Origin: Cupriavidus basilensis
Lineage (GTDB): Bacteria > Pseudomonadota > Gammaproteobacteria > Burkholderiales > Burkholderiaceae
Assembly (NCBI RefSeq): GCF_000876015.1
Contig: NZ_BBQM01000011.1
Span: 62,001-126,000, forward strand
Reading direction: 5' to 3'
Length of the DNA stretch: 64,000 nt
How positions within the stretch are numbered: the stretch's first letter is position 1; the number at the start of each line of letters is the position of its first letter. This document shows positions 54,019 through 64,000 of the stretch, one piece after another. The position numbers were made by a program, and so were the translations under genes. Below the pieces are notes generated by a model. It was not told the DNA's origin, searched no databases, and saw nothing but the letters and a program-made list of their open reading frames with translations.

Positions 54019-54819
54019 TCAGTGCCCGCGCGCGCGCACCAGCATCTTCACCATCGTCTTGTAGCTGCGCTCGCGCGCGTGCCGCGTCGGGCTGGTGCCG
54101 TCGCGGTCCGCCAGGTTGGCGTCCGCGCCGGCGTCGAGCAGCAGTTGCACGGTGTCTTCGTAGCGCGCGCTGCCGTCGCCCATGACGATGGTTTCCAGCA
54201 GCGCGGTCCAGCCCTGCCGGTTGACGTGGTCGACCGGCACGCCGGCCTTGAGCAGCACTTTCACCACCTCGGTATTGCCGTGCTGGCTGGCCAGGATCAG
54301 CGCCGTGCTGTCGTTGCTGTCTGTGCTGGCGAGGTCGGCGCCGTGCGCCAGCGAAAGCTGCACCACCTCGAGCTGCCCGGTGGCGGCGGCCAGCAGGAAG
54401 GGGCTGTTGGCGTCGATGTCCTTGCGGTTGACGTTGGCGCCGGCCGCCACCAGGGTCTTGGCGACCTCGGTGTGGCGGCTGTCCACCGCCACCAGCAAGG
54501 CGCTGCGGCCGCGCTCGTCGGTGGCCTGCGCGGAGGCGCCGGCGGCAAGCAGGCGCTTGACCAGTTCGAGGTCGCCCTGCATGGCCGCGGCGATCAGGTT
54601 GCGATCGAGCGCGCCCACGCCCTCGCGCGGGCCGGACGCCGCGGTGCCCGCGGGTGCCTGCGAGCGGGACGCGGCATGGGACGCCGCGCCGCCGGCGGGG
54701 CGCGCCGCCAGGCTCGATCCGCCCGGGCCGGCCAGCAGCGCGCCGCCCATCAGCAGCCCGGTCAGCCCCAGCACTTCGGCCAGTACCAGTCGGCGGGGGC
54801 GGGCGGCGGGGCGCGGCAT
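54019..54819 (-). CDS. Exported ankyrin-repeat protein
   Basis: A 266-residue protein with an N-terminal signal or anchor helix (LVLAEVLGLTGLLMGGALLAG), a low-complexity Ala/Ser/Gly linker and six ankyrin repeats from about residue 71 (for example AAMQGDLELVKRLLAAGASA and ASQHGNTEVVKVLLKAG). The fifth repeat has an insertion (MGDGSARYED). Likely periplasmic or outer-face protein-binding scaffold. It precedes nothing obvious, and a chaC gene lies 26 bp upstream on the same strand. Confidence 0.85.
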   Translation of the reverse strand: MPRPAARPRRLVLAEVLGLTGLLMGGALLAGPGGSSLAARPAGGAASHAASRSQAPAGTAASGPREGVGALDRNLIAAAMQGDLELVKRLLAAGASAQATDERGRSALLVAVDSRHTEVAKTLVAAGANVNRKDIDANSPFLLAAATGQLEVVQLSLAHGADLASTDSNDSTALILASQHGNTEVVKVLLKAGVPVDHVNRQGWTALLETIVMGDGSARYEDTVQLLLDAGADANLADRDGTSPTRHARERSYKTMVKMLVRARGH

Positions 54820-54845
54820 CGGGTGGATTCCTGGATAGGTCCGGA

Positions 54846-55550
54846 TCAGGCGGCCGTGCCGGCGGCAGGCCCGCTTGCGGCATCGGTGTCCTGCAACTGG
54901 CGCCACAGCCGGCCGAGATAGGGATCGTCGACGCCGCTGGTGGCCAGCCCGAGCAGGGTCTGCTGCAGGTATTCGCGCGCCGGGCCGTACAGGCCGGCGG
55001 CGTGGCGCAGGCAGGCCACCACGCGCTCGTCGGGCAGGCGCCCGGCGTAGGCTTCGTGGCCGCGGTTCATGACGAAGGCCAGCGCCGGCTGCGGCGCGCT
55101 GCCGGCCAGTTTCACGTTGAGCCAGCGCGGGTGGTAGGCGCCGGTCAGCATCTCGCGGCGCCACAGCAGGCGGAATTCCTGCTCGATCATGTCATGGGGG
55201 ATGCGGAACGCCACGCCGTGGCACGAGCCGCCGCGGTCGAGCCCCAGCACCAGGCCGGGGCTGTCCCAGGTGCCGCGGTTGATGCGCGAGTACAGGTAGA
55301 AGCCGCGGTGGTAGCCGTGCACGGTGGCCAGCTGGCGGTCGGTGTGCACCACCATCGGGTTCCAGATCAGCGAGCCGTAGCCGAACACCCACACATCGCC
55401 GGCCAGCGCGGGCGTGTCCGGGCGCTGGTCCAGCGTGGCGCGCAGGGAGCCTTCGAATGCGGCTTCCGGGAGTAGCGAGGAAGCCACCGGCGTGCTGCAA
55501 AGAGAAGCACGCAGCCGATCCGTTTCGAGATCTTGTCGGGTGATGGCCAT
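54846..55550 (-). CDS. ChaC-type gamma-glutamylcyclotransferase
   Basis: Degrades glutathione to 5-oxoproline and Cys-Gly in the cytosol. The 234-residue protein has the ChaC signature VWVFGYGSLIWNP, FYLYSRINRGTWDSPGLVLGLD in part, and VLGLDRGGSCHGVAFRI, and the catalytic Glu region EFRLLWRREM follows. ATG 55550 is the first sensible start. Shares strand and probably transcript with the ankyrin gene downstream. Confidence 0.9.
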   Translation of the reverse strand: MAITRQDLETDRLRASLCSTPVASSLLPEAAFEGSLRATLDQRPDTPALAGDVWVFGYGSLIWNPMVVHTDRQLATVHGYHRGFYLYSRINRGTWDSPGLVLGLDRGGSCHGVAFRIPHDMIEQEFRLLWRREMLTGAYHPRWLNVKLAGSAPQPALAFVMNRGHEAYAGRLPDERVVACLRHAAGLYGPAREYLQQTLLGLATSGVDDPYLGRLWRQLQDTDAASGPAAGTAA

Positions 55551-55758
55551 GCCTGCAAGCATAATCCAAAGCTGCGTTTCAGGCGGCAAGGAAACCACAT
55601 GGCAGGCAGAAATCGCCGCAACGCTCAACTGGCTGTGTGCGGCAGACAACGGTCGGCATGGCGGCGGGGCCGGCGAAATCGCACGGACTTGACCGCGCAC
55701 GGTGGCGGCGGCGCCGGACAAGTCCTTACAATACCGCATCAACCCAGGAGAACAGGCT

Positions 55759-56079
55759 ATGGCGCGCACGCTCACGGTGGCCTTCGGCACCGGCAAGGAA
55801 TTCGGCTTCACCATCGGCGACGCCGAACTGGCCGCCGTCACCGAGGAGGCTGGCTGGCGCTGGTTCGACCGCGAATACGCCGAGCTCGACTGCCAGGCTT
55901 CCAGCCCGGTGGGCAAGGTGCTGGTGATCGACAAGATCCTCAACGTGGCCAAGTTCTCGGGCGAGCAGCGCTTCGCCGACGACGCCGCCTGGGCCCAGGA
56001 CTACGCGCGCCACGCCGCGCGCCTGCTCGACCGCGACAAGGTGCGTGTCGACGTGGGCAACGCCGCTATCAGCTTCTGA
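55759..56079 (+). CDS. Conserved hypothetical protein
   Basis: A 106-residue soluble, slightly acidic protein (MARTLTVAFGTGKEFGFTIG at the start) with no membrane segment or motif I recognise. CCAGGAG seven or eight bases upstream and a shared terminator downstream show that it is a real gene. The 208 bp upstream include a TACAAT (55727-55732) that could be its -10, without a clear -35. No function is proposed. Confidence 0.8.
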   Translation: MARTLTVAFGTGKEFGFTIGDAELAAVTEEAGWRWFDREYAELDCQASSPVGKVLVIDKILNVAKFSGEQRFADDAAWAQDYARHAARLLDRDKVRVDVGNAAISF

Positions 56080-56100
56080 CCGCGGCCGGCGCCCGGAAGC

Positions 56101-56131
56101 AAAAAGGGACGCCCGCGGGCGTCCCTTTTTT
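56101..56131. terminator. Bidirectional intrinsic terminator
   Basis: GGGACGCCCGCGGGCGTCCC (56106-56125), a perfect 20-bp palindrome, is flanked by AAAAA on the left and TTTTTT on the right. It stops the hypothetical gene on the plus strand and fkpB-like on the minus strand. Confidence 0.92.
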
Positions 56132-56153
56132 ACTGCGCGGCGTTGGCCGGCGC

Positions 56154-56501
56154 TCAGACCGCCAGCAGTTCCACCTCGAACAGCAGCGTGGCGTTCGGCG
56201 GGATCACGCCGCCGGCGCCGCGCGCGCCGTAGCCGAGCTCGGCCGGGATGACCAGGCGGCGCGTGCCGCCGACCTTCATGCCCTGCACGCCTTCGTCCCA
56301 GCCGCGGATGACGTGGCCGGCACCCAGCGGGAACACGAAGGGGTCGTTGCGGTCCTTGCTCGAGTCGAACTTGCGGCCGGCCTGGCCGTTGTCGTAGAGC
56401 CAGCCGGTGTAGTGCACCGTGACATGCTTGCCGGCGGTGGCTTCGGCGCCTTCGCCGGTGACGGTGTCTTCGTATTGCAGGCCGGAGGGAGTCGTATTCA
56501 T
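56154..56501 (-). CDS. FKBP-type peptidyl-prolyl cis-trans isomerase
   Basis: A single-domain 115-residue FKBP with [22 protein letters not shown], in part [38 protein letters not shown] and [20 protein letters not shown]. Complete set of binding-pocket aromatic residues; no signal peptide, so cytosolic. AAGGAAG precedes the ATG. Confidence 0.95.
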   Translation of the reverse strand: MNTTPSGLQYEDTVTGEGAEATAGKHVTVHYTGWLYDNGQAGRKFDSSKDRNDPFVFPLGAGHVIRGWDEGVQGMKVGGTRRLVIPAELGYGARGAGGVIPPNATLLFEVELLAV

Positions 56502-56645
56502 GATTGGCTTCCTTGTAGTGTCTCAGGGAGTGTCACGGTACCGGGGCCGCCCGCGCGTGGCTGGCGGTCCCGGGCGAACGGGGTACTGCGCGATGGTGCT
56601 GGTGGTGCGTGCTGGTGGTGCTGGCGATGCCGGCGCCGCGCGGGC

Positions 56646-57194
56646 TCAGCCCGCCGCGCGCTGCAGGACGTCGAGGGTGATGCGCACGTTGTGGTCGTCG
56701 TCGCTGACCCAGATCTCGCCGTCCTGGATCGTCACCGACAGCCGCATGGCGCGCTGGGCCAGCGCGGCGAGCGCGTCCACCGCTTCGGCCGGCACATTGT
56801 AGATGGTCACGTTGCGCAGCTTGCCGGCCTTGCCCGCCATGCCCTTCCACCATTCGCGCGCGCTTGCGCCATTGTAGGTGAACACGGTCACGCGGCGCGC
56901 GCGCGCCGCGGCGCGCTTGAGGCGGGACTCGTCGGGCTGGCCCAGCTCGATCCAGTGCTCGATCTCGTCGGTCAGGGTCTTTTCCCACAGGTCCGGCTCG
57001 TCGGGCTCGTCCAGGCCGCGAGTGAAGGTGAGCGCTTCGCTGGCTTCGCAGGCGAAGGCCAGCAGGCGCACCATCATGCGCGCGTCGTTTTCCGACGGGT
57101 GCTTGGCGATGGTCAGCGCGTGGCTGCCGTAATACGGCCGGTCCATGTCGGACACGGAAAGCTCGGCCTTGTAGATGGTGGATTTGAGAGCCAT
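56646..57194 (-). CDS. YaeQ family protein
   Basis: A 182-residue YaeQ protein: start MALKSTIYKAELSVSDMDR, ARMMVRLLAFACEASEAL, LWEKTLTDEIEHWIELGQPDE and a basic helix KRAAARARRVTVFTYN. The fold is a PD-(D/E)XK-like nuclease core; E. coli YaeQ is linked to RfaH-related phenotypes but its activity is unproven. Complete length. No obvious ribosome site. Confidence 0.92.
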   Translation of the reverse strand: MALKSTIYKAELSVSDMDRPYYGSHALTIAKHPSENDARMMVRLLAFACEASEALTFTRGLDEPDEPDLWEKTLTDEIEHWIELGQPDESRLKRAAARARRVTVFTYNGASAREWWKGMAGKAGKLRNVTIYNVPAEAVDALAALAQRAMRLSVTIQDGEIWVSDDDHNVRITLDVLQRAAG

Positions 57195-57427
57195 GTGAGG
57201 TTGCTGCGCAATGGGGTGGTGCAGGGGTGGTGCACGGGCGCCGCGCACCGGGGCCGCACGGCGTGGCGCGCAAGGCGAAAGGCCGCATGATACGTGAATC
57301 CGCGGGCGCGCCGCTCAGGCCGCTCCCACGGCGCGCGCGGCGATGCCGGGCGCGATCGCCGTGCCGCCGGCCCCGATCGCGCAGCGCCGGGGCGCGCTCG
57401 CGGCGTTTTGCCTCAAACGGGCTTGCC

Positions 57428-57739
57428 TCAGCGGGTCTTGCGGTATTCGCCGAGGTAGAAACGCAGCAGCGCCGCGGCCAGCTGCAGGCACAGGAAGGCC
57501 GCCGCGACCACCATCGCATGGCCGGCCGGGGTGTCGATCTGCCCGGACATGGCCAGCCCCGCCAGCCAGCTTGCCACCGCCAGCGTCAGCAGCGGCGCCA
57601 GCAGCGCGCGCCGGCCGTAGGTGCGCAGCGCCCACGCTGGAAAGCGGCGCAGGAAGGCCGCGGGAATGCTGCACACCAGGCAGGCGCCCGCCGCGGCCAG
57701 CGAGGCCGCCACCACGTCGCCGACGTCGATCATCGTCAT
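57428..57739 (-). CDS. Hypothetical inner-membrane protein
   Basis: A 103-residue protein with three likely membrane helices (about 8-30, 45-65, 72-92), basic loops between them (RRFPAWALRTYGRR) and a charged C-terminus (YLGEYRKTR). I do not recognise the family. It lies alone, with 233 bp of GC-rich sequence without features before the YaeQ gene. Confidence 0.6.
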   Translation of the reverse strand: MTMIDVGDVVAASLAAAGACLVCSIPAAFLRRFPAWALRTYGRRALLAPLLTLAVASWLAGLAMSGQIDTPAGHAMVVAAAFLCLQLAAALLRFYLGEYRKTR

Positions 57740-57928
57740 CTTGTCAATCGTCCCCGTTCAGGCAAGGGCCGGGAAGCCAGGAGGAAAGGGCCGGCCGAAA
57801 AACCGCAAACCGCTGATTTTACAGAAGAAAGCGGGCGCCAAGGTGTCCCTTGGCCGACATCCGGCGACATCCGGCGATGTTGCGCGGCGAGCGGCGCGGC
57901 GCGAATGGCGCGCCTGTCACCCGGCGGA

Positions 57929-58525
57929 TCACTCGGCCGGCTTGCCGGGCGAGGCCTCCACCGAGATCGAGAGCGTCACGGCGTCGCCGACGTCGGGCAG
58001 GAAGCGCGTCATGCCGAACGCGCTGCGCGAGATCACGGCGCGGAAGTCGCCGCCGCACACGTGGCGCCTGATGCCGAACAGCGAGATCTCGCCGCAGCTG
58101 AAGCGCTGCGCCTCGAGCCGCACCGGCTGGGTGACGCCGTGCAGCGTCAGCTCGCCCTCCACCGCCGCCAGGCGCTCGCCGTCGCGGATGAAGCGGCTGG
58201 CGCGCAGCCGCACCACGGGGAAGTTCTGCGCGTCGAGGAACTGCGCCGACTGCAGGATGCCGTCGAGCGTGCGGTTGCCCGAGTCGACCGAATCGGCATT
58301 GACCGTGAAGTCGATGCCGCCGGCGCCGGTGGCTTCGTCGTAGCTGATGCGGCCGTCGATCTTGCCGAAGCGCCCGCGCACGGAGGTGCGCTCGAAGTGG
58401 CTGGCGGCGAAGTAGACCGCGGTGTGGGTGGGATCGACCGCGTAGTCGGCGGGGGCGGCCTGCGCCGCGCAGGGCAGCGCGGCCAGCAGGCACAGCGCGC
58501 GCGTGAAGGCGGGAAGCTTCGGCAT
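57929..58525 (-). CDS. YceI-family periplasmic protein
   Basis: A 198-residue exported protein: signal peptide (LCLLAALPCAAQA, cleavage near residue 23), then the YceI lipocalin-like barrel with YAVDPTHTAVYFAASHF, GRFGKIDGRISYDE, FPVVRLRASRF and FGMTRFLPDVGDAVTL. These proteins bind polyisoprenoid-type lipids. In the order YceI, MAPEG protein it follows a common Burkholderiales neighbourhood. AGAGG lies upstream of the ATG. Confidence 0.92.
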   Translation of the reverse strand: MPKLPAFTRALCLLAALPCAAQAAPADYAVDPTHTAVYFAASHFERTSVRGRFGKIDGRISYDEATGAGGIDFTVNADSVDSGNRTLDGILQSAQFLDAQNFPVVRLRASRFIRDGERLAAVEGELTLHGVTQPVRLEAQRFSCGEISLFGIRRHVCGGDFRAVISRSAFGMTRFLPDVGDAVTLSISVEASPGKPAE

Positions 58526-58570
58526 GGCGCGGGCCTCTTCTCTGGTGAACCGGCCGGTTGCCGGGCGGCG

Positions 58571-58954
58571 CTAGTGGACGAACACCGGCAGCAGGAAGAT
58601 GCCGATCACCGAGAGGAAGCCCACGGTCCAGCACAGCGTGCGCAGCGTGGCGCGGTCCGCCAGGTAACACACAGTGTAGAGCACGCGCGCGGCGATGAAG
58701 ACCAGCGCCAGTTCGTCGATGCGCGCCGCCGGCGCATGCAGGTAGGTGGCCGACAGCACCGCCGCGGCAAAGAACGGAAAGGCCTCGAAGTGGTTGCGGT
58801 GCGCCAGGTCGGCGCGGCGCGCGCGTCCGGCCTGCCGCTCCAGCCAGCCGCGCGGGTCGTGGTTGTCGAAGCCGCGCCCGCCGGCCTTGGCGATGGCCAC
58901 CGTCGTCGCGGGCAGGATGCCCGCCAGCAGTACGCACCAGAATGCGATTGGCAT
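58571..58954 (-). CDS. MAPEG-family membrane protein
   Basis: A 127-residue integral membrane protein with four helices and the MAPEG features GWLERQAGRARRADLAHRNHFEAFPFF, in part AHRNHFEAFPFFAAAVL, followed by ARVLYTVCYL. The family includes glutathione-dependent enzymes of eicosanoid metabolism; bacterial members are mostly uncharacterised. GAGGA upstream sets the start. It shares its strand with YceI 45 bp downstream. Confidence 0.9.
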   Translation of the reverse strand: MPIAFWCVLLAGILPATTVAIAKAGGRGFDNHDPRGWLERQAGRARRADLAHRNHFEAFPFFAAAVLSATYLHAPAARIDELALVFIAARVLYTVCYLADRATLRTLCWTVGFLSVIGIFLLPVFVH

Positions 58955-59018
58955 CGTATTTCCTCAGTCGTCATGTCCCGCGCGGGGGCCCGCCAGGCAA
59001 GCCCCCGCGCGGCGCGCT

Positions 59019-59237
59019 TCAGGCGGCCACCACGCGGATCTTCACGCCGGCCACGCTGACCACCTGGCCGGCGCGGATCTTGGCGGTCTTGCGCGATTCC
59101 ACGGCGCCGTCGACCGAGACTTCGCCGGCCGCCACCAGGGCCTTGCCGGCGCCGCCGCTGTCGCACACGCCGGCCACCTTGAGCAGGTCGTTGAGGGCGA
59201 TGTGCTCGCCCTCGAGCGGGAAGGTGATGGTCTGCAT
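59019..59237 (-). CDS. YbcJ-like S4 RNA-binding protein
   Basis: A 72-residue S4-domain protein (LNDLLKVAGVCDSGGAGKALVAAGEVSVDGAVE, shown in part as GAGKALVAAGEVSVDG, with RKTAKIRAGQVV). YbcJ-type S4 proteins bind RNA and are linked to ribosome biogenesis. The ATG follows the glnS stop by 4 bp, so it is co-transcribed and translationally coupled with glnS. Confidence 0.88.
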   Translation of the reverse strand: MQTITFPLEGEHIALNDLLKVAGVCDSGGAGKALVAAGEVSVDGAVESRKTAKIRAGQVVSVAGVKIRVVAA

Positions 59238-59241
59238 GCGC

Positions 59242-61017
<1,776 letters not shown>

Positions 61018-61336
61018 GGTTGCGCCGGAGGGCGGTTACGTCAGCAGGCGCGGGCCGCGCGCCGGGAAGCGGCGCGCGGCCCGCCGCGCTGCTCGATTGC
61101 ATGGCGGAATGCCGGGTCGCGTGATTTTACCGTGCCTGCGCGGCGCATCGTGGAAACCCGGCGCGCGGATGGGGGGCGGTGGCCGGAGCGCGTGGCAAAA
61201 GACGGCAAAAGACCCCAAAACGGGGCCTCCGGGAGACCTCGAACCGGCCCTAAAACGTCCCCAAGACGTCCCCAAGACGTCCGGCTCGGCCTAGCATGGA
61301 GTCAACGCCATCCACTTTTCCGGGAGCCTTGCCGCC
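61018..61336. other. Divergent glnS / CoA-transferase-like intergenic region
   Basis: The 319 bp contain the direct repeat ACGTCCCCAAG at 61255-61265 and 61266-61276, plus a third partial copy to 61282, and CCCCAAAACGGGG at 61213-61225. The repeats end about 55 bp before the CoA-transferase-like start and may bind its regulator or be part of a promoter. No gene is seen here. Confidence 0.5.
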
Positions 61337-62776
61337 ATGCCCGCCTCGACCGTCACTCCAGCCGCCCGCCCGACCCCGCAGGAAGCCGTGGCCGGGCTCT
61401 GGCAGGCCGCCGGGCTGCCGCCCGCCGCGCCGGATGCGCTGCGGCTTGCCGGCGCCGATCCGGTGCTGCCTTCCTCGTTCGCCGTGGGCACCGCGGCGCA
61501 GGCGGCCATCGGCGCCGCGGCGCTGGCCGCGGCGGCCTTGTGGCAGTTGCGCGGCGGCGGCGCGCAGCAGGTCGCGGTGGACATGCGCCATGCCGCGGCC
61601 GAGTTCCGCAGCGAGCGCTACCTGCGCGTGAACGGCGCGCCGGCGCCGGAATTCCGCGACCGGACCGGCGGCCTCTACCGCTGCGGCGACGGCGGCTGGG
61701 TGCGCCTGCACACCAATTTCCCGCATCATCGCGACGGCGTGCTGCGCCTGCTCGGCTGCGGCCCCGACCCGGCCGCGGTCGGGTCGGCGCTGTCGAAATG
61801 GGAGGCCGAGGCGTTCGAGACCGCCGCCGCCGAGGCCGGCCTCGTGGTGGCGGCCCTGCGCAGCTTCGAGGCCTGGGACCGCCATCCGCAGGGGCAGGCC
61901 CTGCGCGGGCTGCCGCCGCTCGTGCTCGAGCGCATCGGCGAGGCGCCGCCGCAGCCCTTGCCGGCTTTCCCGGCGGAGAGCGCCCGGCCGCTGGCCGGCG
62001 TGCGCGTGCTGGACTTCACCCGCATCATCGCCGGCCCGGTGGCCGGGCGTACGCTGGCCGCGCACGGCGCCGACGTGCTGCTGGTCACGGCGGCGCACCT
62101 GCCGTTCATCGCGCCGCTGGTGATCGACACCGGGCGCGGCAAGCGTTCCTGCCAGCTCGACCTGCGCGACCCCGACGACAAGCGCGCCCTGCACAAGCTG
62201 CTGCATGGCGCCGACGTGCTGGTGCAGGGCTACCGCCCGCAAGGGCTGGCCGAACTCGGCGTGGGGCCGGAAGCCGCCGCGCGCGCGCGGCCCGGCATCG
62301 TCTATGCCACGCTGAGCGCCTACGGCCACGTGGGGCCGTGGGCCGGCCGGCGCGGCTTCGACTCGCTGGTGCAGACCGCGACCGGCTTCAACCATGCCGA
62401 GGCGCAGGCGGCCGGCAGCGCGGAACCGCTGCCGCTGCCGGCCCAGGCGCTGGACCACGCCGCCGGCTACCTGCTGGCGCTCGGCGTGATGGCCGCGCTA
62501 TACCGCCGCGCCACCGAGGGCGGCAGCTGGCACGTGCGCGTGTCGCTGGCGCAGACCGGCCAGTGGCTGCGCGGCCTGGGCCGCGTCGAGGGCGGGCTGC
62601 GCCAGCCGGAGCAGCGCTTCGAGGACGTGCGGGACCTGCTGGAGACCATGCCGTCCGGGTTTGGCGAACTGACGGTGGTGTCGCACGCGGCGCGGCTGTC
62701 GCAGACGCCCGCGCGCTGGGCGCTGCCTTCGGTGCCGCTCGGCACGCACGCGCCCGCGTGGCTGCCGCGCGCCTAG
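61337..62776 (+). CDS. Class III CoA-transferase-like protein with permuted halves
   Basis: A 479-residue CaiB/BaiF-related protein. Residues 50-205 look like the C-terminal half of the family (QVAVDMRHA, then GGLYRCGDGGWVRLHTNF), and 219-470 like the N-terminal half (GVRVLDFTRIIAGPVAGRTLAAHGADV). The catalytic Asp expected after V-x-V-S-L-x is absent from both: His85 in the first copy, Gln406 in VRVSLAQTG of the second. Normal enzymes carry Asp there. The start has GGGAG ten bases upstream. Its stop overlaps that of the convergent PaiB-like gene. Transferase activity is doubtful. Confidence 0.75.
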   Translation: MPASTVTPAARPTPQEAVAGLWQAAGLPPAAPDALRLAGADPVLPSSFAVGTAAQAAIGAAALAAAALWQLRGGGAQQVAVDMRHAAAEFRSERYLRVNGAPAPEFRDRTGGLYRCGDGGWVRLHTNFPHHRDGVLRLLGCGPDPAAVGSALSKWEAEAFETAAAEAGLVVAALRSFEAWDRHPQGQALRGLPPLVLERIGEAPPQPLPAFPAESARPLAGVRVLDFTRIIAGPVAGRTLAAHGADVLLVTAAHLPFIAPLVIDTGRGKRSCQLDLRDPDDKRALHKLLHGADVLVQGYRPQGLAELGVGPEAAARARPGIVYATLSAYGHVGPWAGRRGFDSLVQTATGFNHAEAQAAGSAEPLPLPAQALDHAAGYLLALGVMAALYRRATEGGSWHVRVSLAQTGQWLRGLGRVEGGLRQPEQRFEDVRDLLETMPSGFGELTVVSHAARLSQTPARWALPSVPLGTHAPAWLPRA

Positions 62777-63396
62777 CCCTGCGCGCCGGTCATGCGCGCC
62801 ATCCACTGCGCCATGTCGCGCTCGAGCGGCGTGCCGGCGCGCTGCGCGGCCAGGATGCGCTCGCGGTCGGCGGCGGGCCGGTTCTGGCTGAGCTTGAACT
62901 TGGCCTCCACGCGCGTCGGCACGATGCGCAGGCCGACGATGGCGCCCAGCATCTTCTGCTGGAAGTCCTCCGGCAGGCCGCGCCACTGCGCGGCGTAGTC
63001 CGGCTCGTGCTGCGCGATCAGGCGCTTGAGCAGCGCGTCCTTGTCGGCGGCGTCGTGGAGCGTGGTGACTTCCGCGTAGACGTGCACCGCCACGTAGTTC
63101 CAGGTCGGCACCGACAGCTTCTGGTCGTACAGCGCGGGCGAGACGTAGCCGTGCGGGCCCTGGAACACCAGCAGCGCGCGCGGGGTCTGCTCCAGCCAGC
63201 GCCAGTGCGGATTGGCGCGCGCCATGTGTGCCTCGATGCGCCAGGTGTCGCCGGTGCGCTCGGCCACCACCGGCAGGTGGGTGGCGAAGGGGACGCCGTC
63301 GGCGTCGTTGCCGGCCAGGGTGGCGAACGGGTAGCCGCGCATGACGTCGTCGATGGCGTCGGCTTCGGTGCTGGCAAAGTGAGAAGGCAGGTACAT
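62773..63396 (-). CDS. FMN-binding negative regulator, PaiB family
   Basis: A 207-residue FMN-binding split-barrel protein matching PaiB: start MYLPSHFASTEADAIDDVMRG, then PFATLAGNDADGVPFATHLP, HMARANPHWRWLEQTP, FQGPHGYVSPALYDQKLSVPTWNY in part, and MLGAIVGLRIVPTRVEAKFKLSQNR. In Bacillus PaiB represses sporulation and degradative enzymes; in proteobacteria its role is unclear. It reads the same way as the PPOX-like gene upstream, 25 bp away. Confidence 0.9.
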   Translation of the reverse strand: MYLPSHFASTEADAIDDVMRGYPFATLAGNDADGVPFATHLPVVAERTGDTWRIEAHMARANPHWRWLEQTPRALLVFQGPHGYVSPALYDQKLSVPTWNYVAVHVYAEVTTLHDAADKDALLKRLIAQHEPDYAAQWRGLPEDFQQKMLGAIVGLRIVPTRVEAKFKLSQNRPAADRERILAAQRAGTPLERDMAQWMARMTGAQG

Positions 63397-63421
63397 GTGG
63401 GCGTGACCGGAGTGTGAGTCG

Positions 63422-64000
63422 TCAATACAGGGTTTGCCGCATGCGGGCGGGCTGGGCCGCGTCATAGGCGGTGCCGTCGATGGCGTCGCGCGTCAGCGTG
63501 GCGAGGATGGTGCCGTTGCTCGGCAGGCGGTCGCGCGCCACCTGCGTCTCGGGCGCCCACAGCTTCGAGCGCACCAGCGCGCGGGCGCACTGGAAGAACA
63601 CCGATTCGATGGCGATCACCAGCACCGTGGCCGGCGCCTTGCCGTCGACCACGCAGCGCGCGATCAGCGCCGGGTCCACCGAGATGGTGGCGGTGCCCGC
63701 CACGCGGATGGTCTCGTTGACGCCGGGGATCACGAACAGCAGGCCCACGCGCGGATCGGCCACGATGTTGCGCAGGCTGTCGATGCGGTTGTTGCCGCGG
63801 CGGTCCGGCAGCAGCAGGGTGCGCTCGTCGAGCACCTGCACGAAGCCCGGCGCGTCGCCGCGCGGCGAGCACTCGGCGTATTTGCCGCCCACGGTGGACA
63901 GCAGGCACAGCGGCGCGGCCTCGATGAAGGCGCGGTAGTGCGGATGCAGATAGTCGACTTCCTTGGCGAGCGAGGCTTCGCCGGCGTCGCCGTAGCGGGC
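63422..64000 (-). CDS. Pyridoxamine 5'-phosphate oxidase-family protein (MSMEG_1061-like), N-terminus outside window
   Basis: 192 residues up to the window edge, frame open to the last base. The fragment ARYGDAGEASLAKEVDYLHPHYRAF, in part SLAKEVDYLHPHYRAF, LLSTVGGKYAECSPRGDAPGFVQV and LLLPDRRGNNRIDSLRNIVADPRVGLLF is typical of the FMN-dependent MSMEG_1061-like group. The substrate is unknown. Co-directional with the PaiB-like gene. Confidence 0.85.
   Translation of the reverse strand, partial: ARYGDAGEASLAKEVDYLHPHYRAFIEAAPLCLLSTVGGKYAECSPRGDAPGFVQVLDERTLLLPDRRGNNRIDSLRNIVADPRVGLLFVIPGVNETIRVAGTATISVDPALIARCVVDGKAPATVLVIAIESVFFQCARALVRSKLWAPETQVARDRLPSNGTILATLTRDAIDGTAYDAAQPARMRQTLY

Overview
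The window is high-GC chromosomal DNA of a beta-proteobacterium of the Burkholderiaceae, most likely Cupriavidus or a close Ralstonia relative. This is inferred from gene content, not from a marker gene: an ars cluster and a cusDCBAF cluster whose gene orders match those I recall for Cupriavidus metallidurans, a kynB-kynU-kynA operon with a divergent Lrp-type kynR, a GcdH-type acyl-CoA dehydrogenase, and uniformly GC-rich codon use. There is no rRNA, integrase, transposase or CRISPR array. One tRNA gene, tRNA-Lys(UUU), is present.

Layout. 1-3.7 kb: start of leuC (cut by the window edge), a divergent LysR regulator, queC, a YeeE/YedE sulfur transporter and tRNA-Lys with a near-consensus promoter and a terminator. 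4.0-18.2 kb: a cation and metal block with an MgtA/MgtB-type P-type ATPase, an arsenic operon (arsR-arsI-arsC-acr3-MFS permease) with a second divergent arsR, and a Cu(I)/Ag(I) RND efflux operon (cusD-C-B-A-F) in which the last four genes are joined by 4-bp start/stop overlaps. 18.5-27.7 kb: an exported propeller lipoprotein, an aromatic-acid-type efflux operon (YtcA-HlyD-FUSC-outer membrane factor), MarC and an exported Ntn amide hydrolase. 27.7-33.5 kb: S9 peptidase, AI-2E-type permease, a YqjD/YqjE-like envelope cluster and a 1-Cys peroxiredoxin.

33.5-46 kb is catabolic and redox housekeeping: gcdH with a divergent IclR regulator, kynBUA/kynR (tryptophan to anthranilate), a MarR/flavin-reductase pair, msrA, DUF72, cfa, pdxH and an MFS permease. 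46-64 kb holds asmA, tcdA, a small kinase, bacteriohemerythrin, a cupin, a CnoX-like thioredoxin, a fatty-acyl-CoA ligase with an operator inside its promoter, an exported ankyrin protein, ChaC, FKBP, YaeQ, YceI, MAPEG, an S4 protein, glnS, an unusual class III CoA-transferase-like protein, PaiB-like and PPOX-like flavin proteins.

Most of the window is ordinary. The points most worth a second look are: the arsR promoter, where a perfect 26-bp palindrome covers both the -10 and the start codon and the transcript would be leaderless; the two CusF-type domains in one operon, of which the free one has Met where the Cu(I)-capping Trp is expected; the permuted CoA-transferase-like protein lacking the catalytic Asp; and several sharp operator-like palindromes beside regulator genes. 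I do not see a clearly new multi-gene system.
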